Positions 42,354 through 53,400 of a DNA stretch of 64,000 bases are shown piece by piece. The translations under genes were made by a program, and so were the position numbers. The notes below the pieces were generated by a model, which worked only from the letters and a program-made list of their open reading frames with translations, made no database searches and was not told the DNA's origin. The number at the start of each line of letters is the position of its first letter. Position 1 is the first letter of the stretch. This DNA comes from Gracilimonas sp964505215 (GTDB lineage Bacteria > Bacteroidota > Rhodothermia > Balneolales > Balneolaceae), in NCBI GenBank assembly GCA_964505215.1, contig CAZDGU010000006.1:62001-126000 (forward strand), read 5' to 3'.

Positions 42354-44105
42354 ATGTCAGTAATTAATAATTATATGGATAAGGTAACCGGCGGAGGCAG
42401 TTCAAAAATAGATAACTGGACCATTGGAAAAAAAATAGGATTCCTAATTGGGGCAGCTTCCATTATTACACTGATTTTGGGCGCAATATCTGTATTTTCG
42501 CTCACCCGAATTAATGGATTTGCTCAATCTTTAGAGGAGGTTTCTCTGAATGAATGGGGAACGGCAGCCGCTTTTGAAACGGCTGTGCGTAAAACCGGCT
42601 ACGAACATCTTCAGTACAGTAAATCGAATGATGAAGAGCATATTAACAAAGCCCTTTCTCGGTTTGATAAAATTAATGAAGAATACCAAGAGTTTGAGAA
42701 GTATGCCGAAAAGTATGACTTACCTGTTCTTGAAGAACAAATAGTGGGGCTAAAAACAGCTATTGATGCGTATGAAGAAAATTTAAAAGCTTTTAAAGAA
42801 GCAACCATCGCTCTTCAAACAAACAACGATCCGGCTGAGCTAACCCGCGTAAGCAATGCCTTATTTGCTGCCGAACGTAATGCAAATAACCAATACGAAA
42901 CCCTTTTAGAGCGTTCTATCATAATAAATGAAGCAGCTGAAGAAAGTGCACGACAGTTAGCTCAAGATACCAGGCAAACGGTATTCTACTACAATTGGAT
43001 TATCAGCATTTTAGCCGTTCTATCTGTATTAGGAGCATTAATTTCAGGCTTCTTTATTCAGCGTTCTGTAAATATATCTCTATCTAAAATTATCGAGCGC
43101 TTAAAGAGCGGCTCGGAGCAGGTAAATGCGTCTTCAGAACAGCTTTCCAGTGCCAGCCAACAGTTAGCGGAAAGCTCAAGCGAGCAGGCTGCAAGCCTCC
43201 AGGAAACAACTTCTTCACTCGAAGAAATGGCTTCGCAAATTAAGCAAACCGATGAGAATTCAAGCCAGGCCGAATTAGCTATGGAAGAATCTAAGCCCCT
43301 GGTTGAAAATGGAGTGAGTGCCATGGATCGTATGGTAAAGGCGATGGATGAAATTAAAGAATCTTCTCAGGAAACATCGAAGATTATAAATACCATTGAT
43401 GACATCGCATTTCAAACCAACCTGCTGGCGTTAAATGCTGCGGTTGAAGCCGCACGTGCCGGTGAGGCTGGAAAAGGCTTTGCAGTGGTGGCAGAAGAAG
43501 TCCGCAATTTAGCACAACGCAGTGCCGAAGCGGCTCAAAATACATCCGACCTTATTCAGAAATCACAGGCCAGTTCCGATCGTGGGTCAAGCGTAGCCGA
43601 AGAGGTTTCAGAAAACCTGAAGGAAATTGAAAAGAGTATTTCAAATGTAAGTACGCTGGTGGTTGAAATTTCTGCTGCATCCAAAGAGCAAGCTGTTGGC
43701 ATTGAGCAGATGACCTCCGTAATGGCTGAAATGGATAATGTAGTGCAAGGAAATGCTTCTTCTTCGGAAGAATCGGCCAGTGCAGCTGAGGAGCTTTCTT
43801 CTCAGGCTTATGAGCTCAATAATATTATTAATGAATTAGTGGGCTTGGTAGGAAAAGGTAAAAAATCCAGCATAGGTGATGGCAGTTTCTTACAAAACCC
43901 CGCTCACTCCCAAAGCGCGTACGATCGTAACTATGCCAATGGAAATGGACATCAATATGGAAATGGATTTGCCCGGAACAACCCTAATGGAGGCGCAGGT
44001 CACAAAGCTTCCGCGCATGCAAATGCACCTGGTAATGGCACATCCCAAAGAGTGGAAGCTCACGAGCTGATTCCTTTTGATGATGATGACTTCGGAGATT
44101 TTTAA
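42354..44105 (+). CDS. Methyl-accepting chemotaxis protein
   Basis: The 583-residue receptor has TM1 (about 26-48), an extracytoplasmic helical ligand domain of about 150 residues, and TM2 (about 206-226). A short linker and a signalling domain follow, with the hairpin tip DDIAFQTNLLALNAAVEAARAGE. The tail after residue 505 is Gly/Asn-rich and ends ELIPFDDDDFGDF, possibly a tether for CheR/CheD or CheB. It is the only MCP in the window. The four-helix ligand domain gives no hint of the signal. Confidence 0.95.
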   Translation: MSVINNYMDKVTGGGSSKIDNWTIGKKIGFLIGAASIITLILGAISVFSLTRINGFAQSLEEVSLNEWGTAAAFETAVRKTGYEHLQYSKSNDEEHINKALSRFDKINEEYQEFEKYAEKYDLPVLEEQIVGLKTAIDAYEENLKAFKEATIALQTNNDPAELTRVSNALFAAERNANNQYETLLERSIIINEAAEESARQLAQDTRQTVFYYNWIISILAVLSVLGALISGFFIQRSVNISLSKIIERLKSGSEQVNASSEQLSSASQQLAESSSEQAASLQETTSSLEEMASQIKQTDENSSQAELAMEESKPLVENGVSAMDRMVKAMDEIKESSQETSKIINTIDDIAFQTNLLALNAAVEAARAGEAGKGFAVVAEEVRNLAQRSAEAAQNTSDLIQKSQASSDRGSSVAEEVSENLKEIEKSISNVSTLVVEISAASKEQAVGIEQMTSVMAEMDNVVQGNASSSEESASAAEELSSQAYELNNIINELVGLVGKGKKSSIGDGSFLQNPAHSQSAYDRNYANGNGHQYGNGFARNNPNGGAGHKASAHANAPGNGTSQRVEAHELIPFDDDDFGDF

Positions 44106-44201
44106 TCAACGCGGTGCTCGAAGCCGTACCATTTAATTACGAATCTGTTTACTGAGGGTTTAGATTTGAATCTTCAGTACAGGTTCCAAACTAAATTGAA
44201 C

Positions 44202-44606
44202 ATGGAACATATACCAACCGACTTAGAAATTCTGGAAGACATCTACTTTCGTTATTACGATGAGTATAAAAAGTATGCCAAGGATGAGCCGGATCGGATT
44301 GCTCGCATAAGAGTGCCAATCAACATCCAGGAAGTTGCGGAGGCCTGTGGTGTTGAAGAGGATATGATTTTTGGGCGTATGTTTTATCATTTCAATAAAA
44401 AGTACAGTTATAAGGACGAGCGTGGTGAGATTACTACCTTTTTTATGTCAGACAAGTTCGAAGGCTTAAGCGTTAATTACCCGCTGGTATCTTCTGTAAT
44501 TGCAGATCTCAGTATGGAGAAAAAGCGCACGGCTTTATACGTCACGCTTTCATCGGTAGCCATTATGCTTTCTTTAATCGCTATAATTATTGCGGTGTTT
44601 TTATAG
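44202..44606 (+). CDS. Tail-anchored hypothetical protein beside the MCP
   Basis: The 134-residue protein has a charged soluble N-terminal part (helix-turn-helix-like IQEVAEACGVEEDMIFGRMFYHF) and a C-terminal membrane helix (about 110-134). The ATG at 44202 is preferred to a TTG 36 nt upstream. It lies between the MCP and a receiver gene, so it may take part in the same signalling, but I do not recognise a family. Confidence 0.72.
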   Translation: MEHIPTDLEILEDIYFRYYDEYKKYAKDEPDRIARIRVPINIQEVAEACGVEEDMIFGRMFYHFNKKYSYKDERGEITTFFMSDKFEGLSVNYPLVSSVIADLSMEKKRTALYVTLSSVAIMLSLIAIIIAVFL

Positions 44607-44663
44607 CATTTCGCTTACGGTTCACAAACAGTTCATAAAATTGTTCTAAAATTTATCAGTAAA

Positions 44664-45068
44664 ATGAAGATTAATATTTTGATAGTTGAAGATGACCCGG
44701 CCATGCGTGTAGTGCTTAAAAGTACGGTTAGGTCGGCTGATTTGGGTGTTGAGATAGACACTATTTTTGAAGCAGAAAATGGGCAAGAAGGACTGGATGT
44801 GCTGCTGAAAGAACCTTCGATTGACTTGATGCTGGTGGATATTTATATGCCCGTTATGGACGGGCTGGAAATGCTGGATTACGCCCGAGATCACCCCGAT
44901 ATAAACCACATACCGGCCATTGTAGTTTCTTCGGAAAATGACGAAGACCGCATTGACGCTATTCTGAGACAGGGCATGGGTTTTGTTCACAAACCATTAA
45001 CGCATGTATTGTTAAAAGATAAAATAAAAGAGCTGATAGTGCCGAATAAAGCTCAGGAAAACGGATAA
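44664..45068 (+). CDS. Stand-alone receiver protein (CheY-like)
   Basis: The 134-residue receiver has LIVEDDPAMRVVLK, Asp in LMLVDIYMPVMDG, Ser in VVSSEN and Lys in VHKPLT. It is close in sequence to the receiver at 40405. It precedes the PAS/HisKA_2 kinase, with which it could form a pair. Confidence 0.93.
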   Translation: MKINILIVEDDPAMRVVLKSTVRSADLGVEIDTIFEAENGQEGLDVLLKEPSIDLMLVDIYMPVMDGLEMLDYARDHPDINHIPAIVVSSENDEDRIDAILRQGMGFVHKPLTHVLLKDKIKELIVPNKAQENG

Positions 45069-45193
45069 CAGCATGATGAGCGAAAGAGTATTGCCCATAG
45101 CAGTAAATGTGATTTTACAGGTATTCAGTAACTGTATTCATGCACACTCAATATTCCAAAATATAAACTCAGCAATACTACAGGAACACTACT

Positions 45194-46543
45194 GTGAAAA
45201 ATCCAAGTGCTAAAAAGAATAGAATTTTAGAATTCAAAAGTGGAGCAAAAAGGTTAGTTACATCTAATAACCTCGGAGAAAAGGAGGAGAAGCTTAATCC
45301 TGAAGTTTTGTCTAATGAAAATACGTATGCGTGGGATCTGCCGGAAAGTGAAGGATTAAAAGCACCATTTAATTTACCCCCGTTAGAATACATGGCACCC
45401 GGTAAATTGGATTCTGATAAATTTCATGCATTTATGAATAAACATTATTTGTCGCAAGAAAAGCAATCAACAACCGGCTCATCAGCAGATGTAGAAACCT
45501 CAAAAAATCCATATAAAAAGTTTTTAAAAGCTGTAGAGTTAAGCCCCAGTTTAATACTTATTACAGACAGGCGCGGTTATATAGAATATGCAAATCCCCG
45601 CTTTTTGAAAGTTTCTGAATATGTTTTGGAAGAAGTACGCGGCAAAGAATTGGGAATGTTTAAAGTACATTTCTCTGCTTTTGATGAATTTCAAGAATTA
45701 AAAAAAGCTATTCTAAAGGGTATTGAATGGGAAGGGGAGTTGCTCAAGAAAAAGAAAGGCGGCGACCGTTTCATGTTTTCAGCATCTGTAAGTCCGGTAA
45801 CAGACAAATACGGATATATCACCAATTTTATAATGGTTGGGCAAGACATTACCCCCTTTAGAGAAACCGAAAGGCAGCTGAAAATGGCGGTTGAGGAAAA
45901 AACAATACTCCTCTCAGAACTGCATCACCGAGTAAAAAACAATCTGGCTATAATTTCGGGATTAATTCAGTTGCAAGCGTTTTCTGAGACGGATGAAAGG
46001 GTGAAGTTGAAATTACTGTCCAGCGTTGGAAGGGTGCAAACCATGGCATCTATGCACGAAGTGCTCTATGAATCCGGCAGTTTTTCAAAATTGGAATTTG
46101 GAGAAAATGTTCGGAAAATAGTTGCTACCATTTCCAAAATGTATTACGAAAAGGCAAAAAACATTGAGGTAAAGTTAGACGTAGAAAACGTTTTGCTAAA
46201 CATTAACCAAGCTCATCCTTGCTCGCTAATTATAAATGAAGTGATAACAAATGCGTTTAAGCATGCTTTCAATCAAAGCGGGAAAAAGGGCAAAATTATT
46301 GTACAGCTTTACACGCAATCTAAAACCGTTTACCTGTCAATTATGGATAACGGTATTGGCCTGCCGGAAGATTTTTATGAGCAAGACCAAGCTGAAAAGT
46401 ACTTAGGCAGTACGTTGTTAAAAAGCATGGTGCAGCAACTCTACGGCTCCTATAATTATTCCTCTGATAAAGATGGAACAACTTTTACGCTAAAGTTTGA
46501 CCAGGAAGATGTAAGGGGAACAGCAAATTCTGCACTCACCTAA
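45194..46543 (+). CDS. PAS domain sensor kinase, HisKA_2 type
   Basis: The 449-residue protein has a disordered N-terminus (about 1-110), a PAS domain (about 115-235, ILITDRRGYIEYANPRFL), a HisKA_2 helix with phospho-His in SELHHRVKNNLAIISGLIQLQ, and an ATPase (INEVITNAFKHAF, DNGIGLPEDF). The GTG at 45194 is supported by AGGA (45182-45185) 8 nt upstream. HisKA_2 kinases often act with single receivers or in general stress control. It has no membrane segment. Confidence 0.88.
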   Translation: MKNPSAKKNRILEFKSGAKRLVTSNNLGEKEEKLNPEVLSNENTYAWDLPESEGLKAPFNLPPLEYMAPGKLDSDKFHAFMNKHYLSQEKQSTTGSSADVETSKNPYKKFLKAVELSPSLILITDRRGYIEYANPRFLKVSEYVLEEVRGKELGMFKVHFSAFDEFQELKKAILKGIEWEGELLKKKKGGDRFMFSASVSPVTDKYGYITNFIMVGQDITPFRETERQLKMAVEEKTILLSELHHRVKNNLAIISGLIQLQAFSETDERVKLKLLSSVGRVQTMASMHEVLYESGSFSKLEFGENVRKIVATISKMYYEKAKNIEVKLDVENVLLNINQAHPCSLIINEVITNAFKHAFNQSGKKGKIIVQLYTQSKTVYLSIMDNGIGLPEDFYEQDQAEKYLGSTLLKSMVQQLYGSYNYSSDKDGTTFTLKFDQEDVRGTANSALT

Positions 46544-46547
46544 ACAC

Positions 46548-47201
46548 TTAGGCTGCAACCGATTCCTCCAGAATCTCATCCGCAATGTAAATCACTTTAT
46601 TGGCTTTTAGCAGTAGATCTTGCAGTTTCTTGCTTACCAGACGCTTAACCTCATTCAGGCTTTTCGGAGGGGTGAGATCATACTGGAAGTATGAAATCAA
46701 ATTGATGGCCGATAAATAACGCCCTTCTTCATCTCCGTCAATTTCGATGTGCCAGCGAGTAATGATGTCGTCTTCTGCCAGTAATTCATTCACTTTTTTA
46801 CTGATAGATTCCATCCATCGGCTGGCTTTTTCAACCCGATAATTACCGGCTTCACCCGGTATTTGAGGCTGACAAGTTTCAATTTCAAACAGCCACGACA
46901 TCTCAACATCTATAGTTGGGGTGACGTTAGACTTTGTAAGCGTTTCAATCTGAAGAAATGGATGACTATCCATACCTTCCAGATCTTTAGCCATAGTGGT
47001 TTCCCGAAAACTGTCCCAGTCGAAGTTAATGGAAAGAGAATCCATATAATGCGAAGCCTTATTCAGGTTGATAATAAGTTCTAACCCCGTAGCGTGAATC
47101 TTGTTATCTTCCCAAGTTCTAAACTTAGTAGTTTGAATGCCTCGTTTCCCCAACTGCGTTTCTACTGTGTTAACAATGGAATTAAAAATTGGATAATGCA
47201 T
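46548..47201 (-). CDS. Conserved-looking hypothetical protein
   Basis: The 217-residue soluble protein has no recognised domain. It is acidic, with aromatic-rich strands and helical ends. It is convergent with the kinase (4 nt between the stops) and divergent from the NFACT gene. Confidence 0.7.
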   Translation of the reverse strand: MHYPIFNSIVNTVETQLGKRGIQTTKFRTWEDNKIHATGLELIINLNKASHYMDSLSINFDWDSFRETTMAKDLEGMDSHPFLQIETLTKSNVTPTIDVEMSWLFEIETCQPQIPGEAGNYRVEKASRWMESISKKVNELLAEDDIITRWHIEIDGDEEGRYLSAINLISYFQYDLTPPKSLNEVKRLVSKKLQDLLLKANKVIYIADEILEESVAA

Positions 47202-47228
47202 AAAACCTTTTATTTCCCTCTGATTTAA

Positions 47229-48812
47229 ATGAATTATTACGAGCTAATATATCTAAAGCAAGAACTTAAAACCAACTTAACTGGCGGATTTGTAGAAAAA
47301 GCTGTAAGTCCATATAAGAATTATATCGAGTTTCTTATTACAGGTACAAACGGCAACTATCGTCTTTGTTTCAGCACTGCACCGGGCAATATTGCTTTAT
47401 ATCTGGATACTTACCGGGGGGCTAAAAAAAGAAATACCATCCATTTTTTTGAACGAGTATATGATAAGGAAATTGTAAACATTTCTATTCCGGAAACAGA
47501 CCGCTGGCTTTTTATTGACTTTGAAGACGGCCATCAGCTGCACTTTAGATTGTTCAGTAACAGAGCTAATGTTTTTTTAAGCAAAGGTGATGTGATTGAA
47601 AAAGTATTTAAAGAATACGATGCAGAAGGAGAAGCTCCACCGGCGCCTCAAAAGCTTGATTTGTATGTGGTAGATGAAGACATCAGCCGAAAAAGTACCA
47701 AGAATAAATTGGTTGCCTTCAACGCAATGATTCCCCGCCAAAATATTCCTGAATTGATTGATATTTACGACCTGGATGAAGCGGATCATGAGGAATTAAA
47801 ACAGTTGGTCCGCAATATATGTGAAAGCATGGAAGAGCAAGCGGTGCCGCGCCTGCTGGAAAATGGAGAAACCACACTGCTTTCTGAAAAATGGCTGCCT
47901 CTAAAAACGGTAGAACACTTCGACAGCGTAAACAATCTCATACGCTATCGCTATAAAAACCACGCTCACAATCAGCGGCTGAAACAACAAAAGGCAACGC
48001 TGATAAAAAGCCTTAAACGTAAAATTAAGCGCACAACTTCCGGCCTGCAAAATTTAGCTCAAGCTGATAAAGGATTAGAGCGAGCAGAGAAATATGAACA
48101 ATGGGGTCATATTTTGATGGCTAATGCTCATTTGGGAAACATTCCCCAAAAAGAAATTGAGCTGGATGATTTATATAAAGCCGGAGAAAAAGTAGTTATT
48201 CCGCTTGAAATGGATTTAGATCTTGCTGAAAATGCACAGCGCTATTACAAAAAATCATCCGGCGCAGAAAAATCTTACGAGGAAGCGATGAAGCGTATTC
48301 CTGTTATGCAGAAGGAAAAAGAAAAAGCAGAGCGGCTGCTGGAAGAAGCGGAATCTATTACCAATTTATGGGAGTTCAAAGACTGGGAAGATGAGCACGA
48401 AAAAGAGCTGCGCGAATACCGAACACAGGATGGAAGTACGGACGAAGAACAGCTTCCATTTTACACCCTCGAAATAAAAGGCTATCCCGTATGGATTGGA
48501 AAAAACGCTAAAAGCAATGATAAGCTGGTGCAAAAAGCGCACAAAGAAGACGTATGGATGCACGCTCGCGGTGTTGCAGGCTCTCATTTGGTTATCCGCA
48601 TGGGAAATAAAAAGGGGATGCCCGAAAAAAGTGTTTTGTTAGAAGCGGCTTCTTATGCGGCTTATAATTCTAAGGCAAAAGGCAGCCGGCTGGCACCGGT
48701 TATCATCACCAAGAAAAAATACGTGCGCAAGCCCAAAGGTTCCCCTGCCGGCGCGGTAGTGGTAGATAAAGAGGAAGTAGAAATGGTAACACCCAAAAAG
48801 CCCAATTCATGA
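47229..48812 (+). CDS. rqcH: NFACT family protein (RqcH/Rqc2-like)
   Basis: The 527-residue protein has NFACT-N features at the start, a coiled-coil middle (about 250-390) and the NFACT-R (DUF814) domain near the end with IGKNAKSNDKLVQKAHKEDVWMHARGVAGSHLVIR. RqcH binds stalled 50S subunits and adds Ala tails in ribosome-associated quality control; some homologues were once called fibronectin-binding proteins. Its stop overlaps the aroK start (ATGA). Confidence 0.9.
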   Translation: MNYYELIYLKQELKTNLTGGFVEKAVSPYKNYIEFLITGTNGNYRLCFSTAPGNIALYLDTYRGAKKRNTIHFFERVYDKEIVNISIPETDRWLFIDFEDGHQLHFRLFSNRANVFLSKGDVIEKVFKEYDAEGEAPPAPQKLDLYVVDEDISRKSTKNKLVAFNAMIPRQNIPELIDIYDLDEADHEELKQLVRNICESMEEQAVPRLLENGETTLLSEKWLPLKTVEHFDSVNNLIRYRYKNHAHNQRLKQQKATLIKSLKRKIKRTTSGLQNLAQADKGLERAEKYEQWGHILMANAHLGNIPQKEIELDDLYKAGEKVVIPLEMDLDLAENAQRYYKKSSGAEKSYEEAMKRIPVMQKEKEKAERLLEEAESITNLWEFKDWEDEHEKELREYRTQDGSTDEEQLPFYTLEIKGYPVWIGKNAKSNDKLVQKAHKEDVWMHARGVAGSHLVIRMGNKKGMPEKSVLLEAASYAAYNSKAKGSRLAPVIITKKKYVRKPKGSPAGAVVVDKEEVEMVTPKKPNS

Positions 48813-49372
48813 AGTTAGAATCGTTGCAAAACTACTCAGCAAATATTTATTTAAGCGGATTTATGGCTTCCGGAAAAAGTACGCTTGGCAAGATACTGGC
48901 CCAAAAAACACAGCGACCTTTTCTCGATTTGGATGATGTGATTGAGCAAAAAGAAGGAAAAGAAATCAAAGATATTTTCAAGGATCGGGGCGAAGCTTAT
49001 TTCCGCCAAAAAGAGCGAGAATATTTAGAAGAGCTGGCTCAAAACTTTAGAGGTATTGTAGCGCTGGGCGGCGGTGCCCTTCAAAATCAACAGATGGTAG
49101 AAACCCTGAAGAAAAGTGGACTGCTCATTTTTATTGATACGCCTATGAATGAAATATTGAAAAGAGTAAAAAGCAGTTCGGAACGACCTATTTTGTATAA
49201 CGAAGCCGGTGAAATTAAATCAGATGAGGTTCTTTTTGCAGAGCTGAAAACCTTATATTCCCAGCGAGATAAATTTTATAAACAGGCGCATCTTACTATT
49301 ACTTCCTCGTCATATTCATCTGCCGAGGAAATGTCAGAGTCAGCTATCGAAAAAATACTGCGGCATGTCTGA
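48809..49372 (+). CDS. aroK: Shikimate kinase
   Basis: The 187-residue enzyme has the P-loop GFMASGKST, the shikimate site LDLDDVIEQKEG and FKDRGEAYFRQKE, and GGGA. It phosphorylates shikimate in the aromatic pathway. It overlaps rqcH by 4 nt and aroB by 8 nt. Confidence 0.95.
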   Translation: MKLESLQNYSANIYLSGFMASGKSTLGKILAQKTQRPFLDLDDVIEQKEGKEIKDIFKDRGEAYFRQKEREYLEELAQNFRGIVALGGGALQNQQMVETLKKSGLLIFIDTPMNEILKRVKSSSERPILYNEAGEIKSDEVLFAELKTLYSQRDKFYKQAHLTITSSSYSSAEEMSESAIEKILRHV

Positions 49373-50456
49373 ATCGATATCCGTCCAAACATCTACAGAA
49401 AATACGTATAACCTTTATTTCGGCAACGACCTTCGTACCGAACTTAAAGAACATATTGCCCGCTATGGCCGCTCAAAAGCTATAGTACTGGCAGATAAAC
49501 TGGTGTTGAGACATCACCAAAGTTATTTTGAAGACGTACTCAAAAACCACTTTGAAGAAGTGCATATTTTTGAGGTTCCGCAGGGCGAGCAGGCCAAAAG
49601 CATGAAGGTCTATCATCAAGCCATAGACTTTACGCTGCAGCAGGGTGTTGAGCGCGGCACGCCGGTATTTGCCATTGGCGGTGGCATAACGGGAGATTTA
49701 GCCGGCTTTGTAGCCGCTACTGTTTTACGCGGACTTCCGCTCGTACACATTCCCACTACTTTATTGGCCATGGTAGATAGCTCCATTGGCGGCAAAACGG
49801 GAATCAATCACACCACAGGAAAAAACCTGATTGGCAGTTTTTATCAGCCTCAAGCCGTTTTTGCTGACGTTCACTACTTGAAAACATTAGCCCTCGAAGA
49901 ATGGGTAAACGGCCTCAGCGAAGTGCTCAAGTACGGAATGATTCACAGCCCGGATATTCTTGATCACGTTCAGCAACTAATTGATGATGGCCAATTCACG
50001 GACGGAAATGCGTGGCTGCCGCTCATCAGGCAAAGCGCACAAATAAAAACAGACATTGTAGCTGAAGATGTTCTGGAAGCCGGAAAAAGAGCTTTCTTAA
50101 ACTTTGGTCACACCTTTGCTCACGTAATTGAGAGAGAAGGAGATTACAAAGAATTTTCGCACGGAGAAGCCGTATTTGCCGGAATGATTGCGGCCGTACA
50201 TGCGTCTAATTCATTGGGATCGGTTATTAATCTATCCAATTTAATGCGGTTTAAACCGTTGTATAATTTGTCATTGGAGCATATATCATCAACTCCTGCA
50301 AAATTAGTACATTGGATGAAAACAGATAAAAAAGTGAAGGACACATATATACAGTTAGTTCTACTAAATAAGATGGGGAATCCATATATATATAAAGTGT
50401 CTGAAACTGATTTTGTGGAGCAAGCATGGCAACACACGTTAAATATTTTTAGATAG
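49365..50456 (+). CDS. aroB: 3-dehydroquinate synthase
   Basis: The 363-residue enzyme shows EVPQGEQAKSM, GGGITGDLAGFVAATVLRG, PTTLLAMVDSSIGGKTGIN, KNLIGSFYQP and the metal His in FGHTFAHVIE and HGEAV. It makes 3-dehydroquinate from DAHP, so with aroK it forms two steps of the shikimate pathway. Its TAG shares one base with the GTG of the next gene. Confidence 0.96.
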   Translation: MSESISVQTSTENTYNLYFGNDLRTELKEHIARYGRSKAIVLADKLVLRHHQSYFEDVLKNHFEEVHIFEVPQGEQAKSMKVYHQAIDFTLQQGVERGTPVFAIGGGITGDLAGFVAATVLRGLPLVHIPTTLLAMVDSSIGGKTGINHTTGKNLIGSFYQPQAVFADVHYLKTLALEEWVNGLSEVLKYGMIHSPDILDHVQQLIDDGQFTDGNAWLPLIRQSAQIKTDIVAEDVLEAGKRAFLNFGHTFAHVIEREGDYKEFSHGEAVFAGMIAAVHASNSLGSVINLSNLMRFKPLYNLSLEHISSTPAKLVHWMKTDKKVKDTYIQLVLLNKMGNPYIYKVSETDFVEQAWQHTLNIFR

Positions 50457-53400
50457 TGGCATACCTGCGCTGGTTACATAAATCATGGAATGTAATTTGG
50501 ACCTTTATTGGGGTCTTAGTGCTTTCCATTACCCTTTTAGCGGTGGCTGCTTTTGGGGTGATGCAGTTGCAGACCGTAAAAGACAGAATTGCCATAGAAT
50601 TAGAAAATCGCTTTAGCCAGGATTTTGAAGGAGTGCTTACCATTGGTCATTTAGACGGACTAATGCCCATACAGATGCAGTTGCAAGACGTTCGAATCTA
50701 CCCGGATTCGCTGGAACACCGTCCGGTACTGCAAACAAATTCCATAACTATTGGGTTAGATGTTTGGTCGCTCTTGCAGAACCGCATAGTAATAAAGGCG
50801 CTGCAAATAGAAAATGTAGATGGTATTCTGGATCCCGAATCAGACTTTTCCATTGATAAAGCCTTTGTGAGAAAAACGATTCCTCAAAACACTTCCGGTA
50901 GGTCGCCTGTTCAGCCGAATGTGCAAATAATTATCCCATCGGTTAGCATAGAAAATGGAAACCTCTTATACAGAAATGCCCTTCCTGCTGAGAACCGATA
51001 CAGTTCGGGCGACAGCCTGCACCTCAACAATATTCAGCTTGATGTATTTTTTGAGTACTCCAACAATCAGCGTTTTGTTGATATAGATCTGCTTCAGTTC
51101 GAGATACCTGAGTTAGATATTCCTCCGGTTTCTGTTTATGGGCAAATTTATAACGACGAACGCTATCTGGAACTAAATGCCCTGAATATAAATATGGGCA
51201 AAACCGCATTGCGAATTGGAGCTGAAGCCGATGGAGTAAATCTTTTACTGGGCGAAGTTGGCCATCAATTTTCGGAAGCTGAGCTTAGCTTCAACGTAGA
51301 TAGGATGGAAGTAGAACCGAGCCACTTGTCCTACTTTGTGCCTGATATTCCGGTTCTTCCCGCATCGGTTAAAGGCAGCGTAAGAGGTGAAGGGAAACTG
51401 GATGCTCTGCAATTTACGAATGTAGAAATAAGCCTGAGCGAAAGCTACGCTCAACTTTATGGTACACTCAACAACATTCAAAATCCATCTCAACTTTATT
51501 ATAATGCGTCTTTAGACGCACTTATTTTGAGTGAACAAGAGCTGGATTATTTAATCCCCGGGATTACACAAGCCCAAAAAAAGGCGCTTTCAGCAACCCG
51601 GGTAGAAGGGAACGTATCAGGTACTACAGATACAACCTTGGCAAACTTGCACACCTTTAATGCAGAGCGCGGAACGCTTGATATGCAGGCTCGGGTTAAC
51701 TGGGAGCAGAACAACGCATTTGAGGCTCAATTTCAAACCGATTCTTTAGATCTTGGATATCTCTTTCATCCAAAAATTCAATCTACCCGTTTAACGCTTA
51801 CCGGAGAAATAAAGAGCTCGGCTGCCGATCTTCGAAACAGTAAAGGTGGATTGGTTATTAACGGAGGCAGCGGCGTGGTTGACAATCGCACTTACAGTCG
51901 CCTTTCTATACTTGTAAACTGGGAAAACGGAATTTTTAATCCCAGCTTAAGTACCGAGGTGGGAGAGTCTATATTAAATACAACCGGCCGTATTGATTTG
52001 CAAGGAAAGGTTCCGTCCTATCAGTTAGAGGGAGATGCTAAACACATTTTTGTGAATGATTTAATACAAAACGAGCAGCTTAAAAAAGTTTTTGCCGACT
52101 TTGAATTTGATGTGGATGCCGAAGGCAACAACTGGGATAATTTGAATGGACAGCTAAGCCTGGATGTGATCAAGGCGATTGCCGGAGAAGATACGCTTGA
52201 CCGCCATCAAATTTATATGGATCTCAACAAACCGGATGAACCCAAGCGAATATTAAGGCTCACTTCTACTGCCTTTGATGTAACGTTAACCGGAAACTTT
52301 AACCCTTCAAATGTAGGTGTACTTGGGCGGCAGTGGAAAAACTACTTTACTGAGCGGATGCAACAAGAGCTATTTTTTGAATCGGTTCAACCCGATTTAA
52401 CCGGAACAGATATTGTCGAAAACCAAAGCATAGAGCTAACCGGACGGTTAAAAAATATGGCGCTTATCAGGTCGTACCTTCCTGAGTTTCCGGCTATTTT
52501 AAGCGGTGCCAAAATTAATTCTACCTTAAATATAAATTCTCATCGGCTATTATTTAACAGCACACTGGTAGATTCAAGAACAAAAATCAATAGGTTTGAA
52601 GCCGACTCGCTTATGCTCCAGGTTACCGGCAGCTTTAGGAGAGAATCTAAGCTCAAAGATTTTGCAGGCATACAGTTCGAAGGCTATGCAGCCGATGTGG
52701 ATTACGGTTTTTTAAAAGGTAAAAATGCCTCCCTTTCTGTAAATCTGAATCGGGATTCGCTGCAAATATCATCATCCATTCCTCAGTTAGCCGAGAAAGC
52801 CCGGTTTGAACTGGAGGCCGCTGCTAAAATTTCACCCAATGCACTAACGCTTTATATTCATGATTTTAATGTAGGTTCTGAAGGCTACAGCTGGACCAAC
52901 AGAGCAACTCCGCTCATCCGTTATCAAGCCAATGATAAATTGTTGCTGCAAGATTTTATTTTTGAAAGCGATTCTCAGTTTGTAGAAATTAATGGAACTT
53001 TCAGTAACGCTACGGAAGATTCGGTGAACTACAGGCTGGAAGATGTGCAGCTGAGCCGCCTTTCTGAACTGATTGCCGGCAGAATTAGTTTTGGAGGAAT
53101 ACTAAATGGAACATTTACAACCCGAACGCTCACAAAAGTACCTACTATTCAAGGTGATATAGAAGTTGAAGCTTTGAATCTGGACGAAACATTGGTTGGT
53201 GATATAACCATAAACAGCCGATACAATGATGAACAGAAGCGATTTAACACAACCATTATTTCTACTACCGACTCCACAAAATACCCCGATTACTTTGCCG
53301 ACAGTGGCCGTAAAGGACAGCAGTTTGAAATAGACGGCTATGTATTAGCCCCCAAAGGCGGAGACTTCCCCGAAGCAGATTCTCTGTTCAAGTTCGATGT

